A stretch of DNA of 64,000 nt from Paraspadella gotoi (Eukaryota > Chaetognatha), in NCBI GenBank assembly GCA_051294375.1, contig CM119271.1, positions 1,995,401 through 2,059,400 of the forward strand, read 5' to 3'. Position 1 is the first letter of the stretch. Every line of letters starts with the position of its first letter. This document shows positions 34,855 to 44,846 of the stretch, piece by piece. The notes below the pieces were generated by a model. It saw only the letters and a list, made by a program, of their open reading frames with translations. It was not told where the DNA came from and ran no database searches. Made by a program: the position numbers and the translations under genes.

Positions 34855-37790
34855 ATGCATTCTGGTGCAATTCCAAAAGCTCCACCTGCTGCACATGATG
34901 CAGCATCTTCTATTTTCTCAACCCATCGGATTGTGTCAGATTCATCGAGCGCTCAATTCTACACTGAACCGAAACAGCGCAGGATGCGAATAAACACGGC
35001 GCTCAACTGCTGTCAGGAGTTGTCTCAAGATTACTTCCAAGTCAAATTAGAGGATAAGTTAGAGAAACAGTGGAACGACGGCCAACTGTGGAGAGAGTGG
35101 GCAGTAGAAAATATAGAATTTGTGACGGAGTACAAATACTACGCGAAACAGACTCAGGAATCGTACGAGGGCAATAGCATTCCTGTGTTTAAAGACGTGG
35201 ACATTACCTACCTTGAACACTTGACCAAAAAAATCTTGCGCGACAGGTCGGCCTTTACGAGATTAAGGGATTATCGGAACAAAGTCTCCCACACAACCAA
35301 AACGGAGGCGACGGTGGAAGAATTCGAAGACAACTTCTTTACTCTCTTGAAAATTGTTGAAGCTTTGTTCTCCAAACATCCAGAGCTCGCGGCCAAATGG
35401 AAAGGCATCTTTTTGAAACTGAAGACCGAGGATTTTGTCAAATTGCAAAAAAATGAGATTGACAAATCTGACCTTCTTTGCTCAAAGTTCCGAGATGAGA
35501 TGAAAGAATACGTGAATCAAACACTCGCAACCTTCACCGTCCCAGGAAGTAACAGAGTGTTAAATCTCCGAGATGTCTCCATTTATCCTTTGTTCAGAAT
35601 CGCGGATGAAGAAGCAATGCGACGGACGGCCGTCGCTGCAGAAAATGAAGTTACTGCTCCTTCTGCAGGGGAATTATCTGTTGAAACTATCATCCCTGAA
35701 CCGATGAACAGTTTTGAAACAAGGGGAAAAGAAACCCTTTACGATTCCGGTTCTTCAGAAGCTACTGAGGAAACGCAAGACACAAGCGACGAAGAAGAAG
35801 TTCCCGAATACGAATTGTATTCAGAAAATGAATCTGATGACAATGAGCAATCCGCATTACTGACTTTTGATAGTTTGGATCAAATTGTAGAATTCGGTTT
35901 AAAAGAAAACAAAAGAATGTTAATCACGGCAGGAGGAGGACGCGGTAAAACTACATCTTCCAAGAAGTTGATGATGCAATGGGCCAATGGAGAATGTCTC
36001 AAAGATCTTTTTGCCGTCATTAGAATCGACTTAAAAGAAATTTGCTTCAAGGAAGATTTGTTTGACAATATGCTCCGGCAGTATCCAGGGATAAAATGTG
36101 CTTTTCGAAACGATCTCGATGCACTGAGGGAGATATTTGCGTCCAAACAAGATGAAATTTTGTGGATAATCGACAGTTTGGATGAAAACAAATTGAGCTG
36201 TTCTTCGAAAGAGTTCATACAGAAAATTTTGGCAGTTTACTTCAAGAGTTCCTTTGTATTTTTGACCAGGACTGAGGGTAAGAACATTGTTCCAGTTCAA
36301 AGCGAAAAAATCATCGAATTTGTGATAAATGACTTGACTGAGAAAAAATTTGAGGGATTAGTAACAAAATATCCATTTTCAAAAAATGCCGAGGAAAAAA
36401 AAATGGTGATACTTACAAAATTCCGAGAAAGCAGTTCTTTCAGATCGAGTATGGTAATTCCTCTGTACGCAATGGCATACTGCGGGCTTTTTGACGATGA
36501 AGTCTTAAGCAAAAACATAACAAGCATTTTTGACATTCTCTTAGCCATTGTTGCAATGGCTCTTAAAACAGGAGAAATTAAGAGCCTAAATTTAAAAATA
36601 TTGGAAACAAACGATTCAACCCAAAAAGAAATCCTTTATTCCAACATGAAAGATATTCAGGAACTGTCCGTGACAGACTTATTGTCTAAACACCAGCGTA
36701 TCATATATGCTCTGGGCAAAGCAGTTTTTAGTTGCAATGGATTTTCATTAATTGGGTTTCAGGATTTAGAAAAAAAAGAATTAGAAAAGGCCCTCGGTTC
36801 GATATTGACAAAAGAAGAAGTTAAATCTACTTTGACGCTCAGCGTTTTCGAGCAGATTCTAGACGAACGGGTTGTTGAATCGAAAACAGTCTACAAATTT
36901 TACCATAGAAACTTACGTGAATTAATTTTGGGATTGTACCTCTCGCAAAACTCATCAACCTTAAATACTCCGGACCAACCGGAAAAATTGAGAGAGCCGC
37001 AAATCTCAATTTTTAGATGCACTGTGACGATTTTGCAAAGGTTCTCAAAATCGAGGGAAAGAGTAAGAAGCGTGTTGTCTATCGTTTTGAAGTACTTGGC
37101 TCATAACAGCACAGAAGATGATGATTGGCGGCTGGGCCAGCTTCTATGTGATCTCATTCAATTAGCGGTTACTTGCGAATTCCTTTCCAGTGTCATTTTA
37201 GAGGTCATGGAAGAGTTTTTTCAAAGCATTAAGAATGAGTCGCGTTTATATACTGTAAAAGATTACATCAATGCCGATTTTTTAAAATGTCTCACTAGTC
37301 ATTACAAGGCCGAAAGAAGTGAATGCCAAGAATGCGAAGCCAAATCAGAATTAAACAAAAAATTTGAAGATGTCAAGTTTACTCTCGGGGAAGCTCTTTA
37401 CTGGCCAGACATGGCTAACTTTAGGATAAAACCGATTTTCATGAACACTGAAAGTCAACTGGTCATAGCTAATCCAATTTCAGCAAAGAATGATACTTAT
37501 CATTTGGCACTTGATTCGGATATGTTGATTTTAAAAGCTCCTATAAAAATTTTTGAAACAGGTATATTTCATAACAAGTTTAATAACCAATTTTTTATGA
37601 TTGACTTTTTCTCCCTGTCCTACTTTTAGAAGCATTTTGGGCAAACGGAAAAGTTGCCCTGCTCATCAAAAACAGATCATCCTATATCTATGATTTTAGA
37701 ATCAAGAGTTATGGCAATGAAGAGATGAAATTTATGACTTTTTTACTACGCTTTATATATACAATATACACTATAGTCACAATACCATAA
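34855..37790 (+). CDS. HEPN-NACHT protein (DZIP3-like HEPN plus STAND NTPase), intact copy
   Basis: Exon 1 is 34855-37561 and exon 2 is 37630-37790. The 68-bp intron has CAG|GTATAT and a long pyrimidine tract ending TTTTAG, and it joins in phase. Without splicing the frame stops at 37629. The product is 955 aa. Residues about 40-180 resemble the HEPN domain of DZIP3-type proteins, with the R-x4-H motif R141-NKVS-H146. Residues 285-335 are an acidic linker. Residues 355-368 (LITAGGGRGKTT) are the NACHT Walker A, with K365 and T366. Residues 434-445 (EILWIIDSLDEN) are Walker B, with D440 and D443. A YHRNLRELILGLYLS segment matches the end of the NLR winged-helix region. The helical C terminus shows no LRR, ankyrin or death fold. 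HEPN domains often cleave RNA and NACHT proteins oligomerise on a trigger, so a sensor role is inferred. The usual first P-loop glycine is alanine. Confidence 0.85.
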
Positions 37791-38024
37791 TGGAAAATAA
37801 ATAAGTCGCCGAAACAACACCAAATCATAAAAAGCCAAATTTTTCAGACGTATCATTTTGATTTTGATAATAAAGGGGTCAACAGTTGGGCAAAACCGAC
37901 ATATTCATTTTCCAAGATGGTATATTTCTTTTTTCCTTCCTTAACCCAATTTCTACTTAGGGCGTCTCTACGAAGTAACCCACTCAGAACAGCGGCCTTG
38001 TCTATATGATGATGATTCAAACGC

Positions 38025-38358
38025 TCAAAAATGGTCACGGGATGCGTCGCCAGATTTCTCGTCTATGTCGACCCCGTCTACTCCGTCGCCGCCGTCGACC
38101 CCGTAGCTCCCGTCGCCCCTCTTGCAAGAGTTGCCCCGAAAACCGTTGTCGAGAAAGGTGTCGGTCGTTTCGGCGGAGATGTTGGCCGCCGCAGGATTGA
38201 CGGCGTCCGGCGTCGCCCGCGATGGAAGCATCAACGCCTTTGATGGAAGCGGCGTCGACAATATCGTTGGCGGCGTCGATGACTTTGTCGCCGACTGAGA
38301 CGGCGTCGTTTTGTGTGGTGGAAGACGATGAAGATGACGATGATGAAGATGATGTCCA
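38025..38358 (-). CDS. Terminal exon of an unidentified gene, tail-to-tail with the HEPN-NACHT gene
   Basis: A (CT)n acceptor ending CTAG (38359-38360, minus strand) is followed by a serine run, TTQNDAVSVGDKVIDAANDI, VDAASIKGVDASIA, and then in the next frame DAVNPAAANISAETTD, a glycine/aspartate-rich stretch and EKSGDASRDHF with TGA at 38025. One extra base near 38215 breaks the frame in this copy. Copies A and B lack that base, and their sequence supports one continuous frame of about 110 codons. GC is high, as in other exons here. Upstream exons were not found. The alternative is that the plus strand is coding, but its frames have more stops. Confidence 0.45.
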
Positions 38359-38359
38359 C

Positions 38360-38435
<76 letters not shown>

Positions 38436-39539
38436 AAATTGCTCATTTATTTTCTCAATAATTTTTTTTTTTATTCACTTAATTGTAATCTTGTTGTCCG
38501 ATCCAATATTTGAATCTTATAATAACACTTTGTCTTTGATCATTCCCGATGCTGGTCAAGATTTGTATTACAAATTATATGTTCTTTTTATTACAATCTT
38601 TGCATTTCAAATTAATTATCATCTACATCCTAGTTTGCAATATTCAGCACCAGGATCCAGGAATGAATAATTTGGCAAATTTTCTCCTGTGCTGTAGTAG
38701 ACAAGGTAACCCGGAAAGCTAATCAAAAGCTAAAGTAAAGATTTTTTTAAAAAAATTTATAACAGTGTAAAAAACTGGAAAACAAATAAATACTTACAAA
38801 GGTCGAACGCCAATTTCTTTAGGCGAAATAAAAGTCTAAATATCTTCCCTTCAAACACCCTGTAGTTTTGAAAAAATCATTTTCATTTTCCCGCATATCG
38901 CGAATTTGAAATTTTAAACTTTCAAGTTCATTTGCTTCCAGATTCAGTGATTACCGATTAGTTTTTCCTTTCCCGCTCATCGAAAAAAATAAATTTAAAA
39001 CGTAGAATTTCTACATAATGTAAATTGAATTAAAGTGGTCAAAAACTGAGAATACTCATAAACTCTTCTACAAAATTTTATTAAACATTTATTAATTTCA
39101 TTTTGGCTAAAATACGAAGATTGATTAGGAGCGGAAAAAGCTAAGGTGTTTGGGTTGGAGCAATATATCTGATATTTTTCTCGCAACCCGTTCTGTTCTA
39201 ATTACTTAACTTGATCGAAATTATTATTGAATTTAAGATAAACTGTAAAATTTAACCTACAACATTTAGTTGTGGATCGACGGAGTGAAGTAGAAAAAGT
39301 AAAAACCGAATCCCGCTTAAAAAAAAAACTAGTCAAAGATTTTCGTTTTAAACTAGAAATTTAGGATAGCGGAAAAAAAAGGACGAGGACAGAAAAGATG
39401 TTAAACTCTGGGATGAGGTCATCTTCGAAACGGAAGATCGCGTAGAACGAGGAAAACAGCGAAGTCCCGATTTAACGAGATCGGCTTAAACGAACCATAT
39501 AAGAAAACTGAAGTCGCTGAGAAATGCCAGGAAAGTCAT

Positions 39540-39720
39540 ATATGATAAATTTTGACCTTTTATTATCCATACATTTAATAAATAAACTTGGTTGCCGCTG
39601 ACTTTGGACACTGGACAGGCTGTGGAAGACTAACAACATAGCAGGCCCCCACATGCATTCAATAAAGACTTTCTCATAGTCTAGTTTATTCATTGCCAGA
39701 GTACCTGACTTCCTTATAAT
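39540..39720. repeat. Dispersed repeat family 2 member (TTTATTATCCAT...GGACAGGCTGTGG)
   Basis: The block has TTATTAAATGT-like sequence, GACTTTGGACACTGGACAGG, AGCAGGCCCCCACATGCATT and an end near GAGTACCTGACTTCCTTATA. Related blocks are at 13440-13600 and 25130-25270 (copies A and B), 20040-20215, 31480-31630, 42340-42425, 43975-44075 and 45630-45680. It has no coding capacity. Confidence 0.5.
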
Positions 39721-40393
39721 TAAATTTTAAAATTGTATAAACTATAAAAGGTTCACTCCCTCAAGCATCGAAATCGCACCAGCATCGAAATACATCAAAA
39801 TTATATGATTAGTACGAATATCGTTAATTTATCAGTTAAATAAAACATTTAAAATATTTACCCTATTACGTTAAATCGCTCAAACGGATTTCGCTAAATT
39901 CTCGATTTTCCGTGACAAAGAATATGCGAGAGTGGGACTTCTATGGGGGACTTCTGAGAAATACGAATCTTTGCTTATTTTTTCCTTTTGTTTTCATGAA
40001 TGAAAATCGACGTTTGACAAATTGAGGTCAGTGAATATCTCGATGCGTGAATGTAGTTAATTCGGCTCATTGTATAATTAATGCTATGAATAAATAATTT
40101 CACTTCACTGTTTCTTCTCCTAAAGAAAGAAGATGTCATTTTTCTTAGCTTTTAAAACCCCTCGAAATGAGGTTTCCATGCTTCCTCCAATCGCCATGTT
40201 TTTTTCGCATATTCCAGCATGTTTTGGCACTGGAACTGCGTTCTCATTTTGTCCTTACAATTCGCCGGTTATGAATGGACTCGAACCCTAGACCACGCCG
40301 ACGTGAGGAAGAATTAAATATTATTAATTTATTGAGAATTTTTAATTAGTAAGCTTCAATTTTTAATTATCCCTTCGAATTGACTTTTTGAAG

Positions 40394-40515
40394 CCGTACG
40401 TTCCTCCTACAAAGACGGGTCCGGATGTAGGCGTGGTCGGTCCAGCCGACCTGGATGTAATTCAGTTAATGGAACTGTGGGGAGAATCGACGAAGCTGAG
40501 TTCAGGTTCGTATTT

Positions 40516-40606
<91 letters not shown>

Positions 40607-42759
40607 GAAAACAGTTAAAATGTCGATACAACGAAAAAACTGTAATTATCATTGTGTTTTTTTTTAATTCGAGTAGCCGAGTTTACAAGAATTTTCCAGC
40701 AATATATTTCATGATCCATCAGTCTTTCCCAAATTAGCTCAGTACGAGTATCTAATTGGATTATTGTTTATATTTCTTCATATATTGTTTTCTATAAATT
40801 GTTTATATCCTCCAAGACGAAGACAACGAACAAGAGGATTCGACGGCGAACGAAACAAAAGAACAAGTAATGGAAAAATAAACAAAACTAGTCTCTTTTC
40901 GGTCGGTCTGTCGGTCGGTTGGTCAGTTGGTACATCTGTCCGTCGGTCTATCTCACTTATGTTAAATATGCTCATAACTCGCCCATAGTCAGTTGCTCAT
41001 TTGTTAAGACAGGAAATAACCTCAAATCTGAGTGACTGCTAGCGCCTCCTTCAGGAAATCCTAAAACTATAAGGAATAAAAAACGAAATTCCAATGCAGC
41101 ATTCAATATGCAATATACGGGCTAAGTAAGTCACTTCGGCGCAACACATTGGATGAACTAATCGTGTTTATTAATATTTAGATTTTAAAAAAAAGTTACA
41201 GGTTAATTCTGGAGATTAGTGTGATGGAATAGGTTATACTTATAGTTTTGATTAAAGAATAAGGTTAGGGTTTGTTTAAGGAAAGAGATTTGAGGTTTAG
41301 GATTAAGATTATGGATTAGGTTAGGGATTAACGGTTAAGGATTAGAGATAAGGATAAAGATAGTTAAAGATATATTACTGTTAAAAATTAAAGTTTTGAG
41401 AAAACAAAGTTTAATAACAAACCACGGGGTTTTTTTTATAGATAGCGTTTGTACTTTGATGCATCTTTATTTTATTGTCGATACCTTAGGCCTTCAGCCT
41501 TAAGCCTTAAGCCTTTAGCCTTAAGCCTTAAGCCTTAAGTCTATAAGCCTTTCCCTTTTTTTTAATGCCATGACCATCGACCAGAACGATACGGCGAGTC
41601 TGAGGATCCAGATTCTACTTCGTCTCCAATTGTCAAACTTGATGAATCTCGTCGGAAACGAAACGGGTGATGAAAAATTATTTGATTGTTCGATCGGTTG
41701 ACTGGTAATCATTGATGAAATCAGTTCATCAACTAAATACATGAAATCGCTACGCACCCAAACATTATTTCTATTATTTTTATTAATTAATCAATTCAGT
41801 CTTTTATTAATCTAACTATTCATTCTTTCATACCATTCGTTCTTTCATTATTGATTCCACTCATTCATTCAATTCATTCAATTCATTCAATTCATTCATT
41901 CTCTCCCATCTCCCCTCTTCCTCTTCCCCCTCTCCTTCCCTCCCGCAGAGATCCTCCTCTTCCTCTCCTCTTATTCCTCATCCTTGGATGGCCTCGTCGA
42001 CGCCCTCTCTCGACATCTCCGCGATCACTCGATGCTCTACTTCCTTTTGAGTCTCCTGGCGCCGCTGGTGCAGGCGGCGTTGGCAAAGGAGGCGATAGAG
42101 TCGCGCCGTCGGTGGGAGAAGGGCAAGGGGGAAAGTGGTGAGAGGCGGGGGGGGGTGAAATTAATTAATTAAACTTTAATCAATACTTCTAATGAATAAC
42201 ATCCTACTCATGAACGTTACTGCGTGTAAAAATTGTATTATTAATTTTATAATAAATTAATTCTACTCGATGAAATGCTGAAAATTTGAAAATGGTTTTA
42301 ATGAAATTGGTACAACCAATATAAAAAATATATCCATTCATTTAATAAATAAGCTATCTTGCCCCTGACTTTGGACAGGCTTTGGTGGTTTAAGGCCTCC
42401 ATCACTCTTACAAGATAAATAATAAATAATGTTAGATTTTATGATACATTGTAATTGTCATAAAAGGTCAAAAAAAATAAATAAAACTCTTTTTGTAAGC
42501 GTCATAGAATTGATAAAAGTCGATATATATATATATATATATCCTATGATAAACATTGAGATTTTTGTCACCGTTTTTTTTTTTTTTTTTTTTTGCCATT
42601 TAATGATTTGCGACCCTGTGAAAAAAAAACCATTTTCGACTCAATAAATAATCATAAAGCTTTAGCGATTTTTTTTTTGTCACGAATTACGTCAATTACT
42701 GATAATTTATCAGCTGTCAACCGAAGGAACGAGCGACATTGGATTAATTGATGGAATAT

Positions 42760-42798
<39 letters not shown>

Positions 42799-43084
42799 GA
42801 AGAACTAATGGGCTGCTACTTTCGGTCGTCATCTTCGTTATCATCGTCGTCGTCATCGTCGCCGATGCCGCAGGTGGGGAAATCCCTTCCCGCCCACGAG
42901 GTAGTCATTCAACGTTAAATTTTCGCTAATTTTCGAAATTGGAATATTTTAAGTTGCTCAGTCAAAACAGTCATAATAGATCAAATGTAGTAGTTTAGGA
43001 AATATCTGTAAACTGTCACTGTTTATTATGATCTCCTGAAGGACCAACACTGGCCCAGGCGTTAATAGATGTATTAATCATCAT

Positions 43085-43163
<79 letters not shown>

Positions 43164-44805
43164 CATTTCAGTCACCTCCCACCGACTTCTCCCCCGAGTC
43201 ACTCTTAAATCTCCCCAGCGACGACTCGCCCGTCGTTCACGACAACAACAACAACAGCCGCTACGACGCCGGTAAATTCGACTACGGCGCCGGGGAAGTC
43301 TTTCGCGGCGCCGGAGAGAATTTTCGCGCCGCCGACGCCGCCCGAACGACGCCGCTAGTCGCCCCTGGCCTCGCGTCCGCCGGAGACGGCTTCCTTAACG
43401 TCGAGGGCCGGCGAGTCGGCGATCATCGCTCCAGCGACTCGGAAGTCAGCGTCGGCGAATCAGAGGTCAGCGTCGGCGAATCAGAGGTCAGCGTCGGCGG
43501 ATTCGACGCCAACGTGATCCCTCTGGCGGATTACATCGAAAGCTCGTTCGGAATAGGGGGAGAAGGAGGAGGAGGAGGAAGAAGAGGAGGAGGCAGAAGG
43601 GACGTTGCTTTCGTTCATTACCTCATCTCGCGAAAAATGGTGATCAACTATAACAACAATGGTCAATTGGAAGATTTAGTGACCGAGAACGACGACGATG
43701 ATGGCGACGACGAAGACGACGACGACGCCGGGACTGAGACGATGGACGATAGCGTCACCGAAAGTGAGAATCTATAGTGTGAGAATTAAATTTTGAAAAA
43801 ACAGTTTATAATGTCGGGGGGTGCTTTATAGGATTTTATATTTTTAAATGTACTATTAAATTAGTCTTACTTAAACCAATTGCTGCAATATGTAAATGAG
43901 ATTGAAAAACTCAATCCCATTTCATATTGAATGATAAGCACATCGCTTACAATACAGACTTGATAGAAAAGCCAAGCACTGTGCCACAGTCTGTGGGAGT
44001 TAATGAACTAGACATCTGAGAGAATCTTGATTGCAAGCGTGTAGGACCTGCTATGTTGTAAGGGGGATCTTAGACCATAAATTGTGAAAATTCAGTGAAA
44101 CTTAAAGAATAGATCATTTTTTTTTGTTGTATTAGTTGGACCAATGTCATAAAATGATTTGAATTTATTCCATCGTTTACTAAGTCGAAGCGCAGAGTTT
44201 GCGCTGATTTTGAGAGAATCTTGAAGTGATTACATTTTGCATTTTATCAGACGAAGGCTTCTGCGACGGGGACGACGAAGGCGACGACGACGACGACGAC
44301 GACTATTGTAACGACGACGACAGCAATTACGACGTCAGTAACGATCGCTTTCAGTCCGATTCGTGGAGAAGTGGAAGATTTAAAAGACCGGTGTGTTAGA
44401 CGGAGTGAAAAACAAGATCGGTCCATCCAATCCGTTGCGACGCAGTAACTTTCTTTTCACATGTATTTCCCTGTGATCACGTGTTTACATGACTATGACA
44501 TTTACATATAACAAACGTATTATGGTTATTAACCCGTTTCGACTCGATATCACAAGTATGAAAAAGATGCTCAAGAAGCACTTAGTAATGTTTTACCAGT
44601 CTGCTTAGTAATAACTAAAATGATTCTGTATTTCGTGAATTATGCCCGATTGAATTTCTGGTCATTTGACCGCTATTTTAAATGCATAATAAAGATCTTA
44701 TGGTACCTTACCTTCCTACCAAATACGAACTTAACAGATGCAACATTACTGAAGTTGAAACGTAAGTGGGAGGGACCGACGGACAGACATACGGACAAAA
44801 TTACG

Positions 44806-44846
<41 letters not shown>

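Larger units (their letters stand above)
31855..42255 (+). repeat. Copy C of the ~10-kb repeated unit (inverted, best quality)
   Basis: Copy C is inverted relative to A and B and continues into unique sequence at about 42255 (TTCTACTCGATGAAATGCTG). It contains four N gaps near its left end. Its coding exons are open, unlike A and B, and its homopolymers are consistent. This looks like the original short-read contig against which A and B should be judged. Confidence 0.8.

Noticed and set aside
35263-36548. Several minus-strand open frames of 61-112 codons
   Set aside because: They are antisense shadows of the HEPN-NACHT exon.
40506-40618. Arg/Glu repeat peptide after the first exon of the seven-exon gene
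   Set aside because: It is a GA microsatellite just past a good donor (TCAG|GTTCGT). The phase match to exon 41949 supports splicing.
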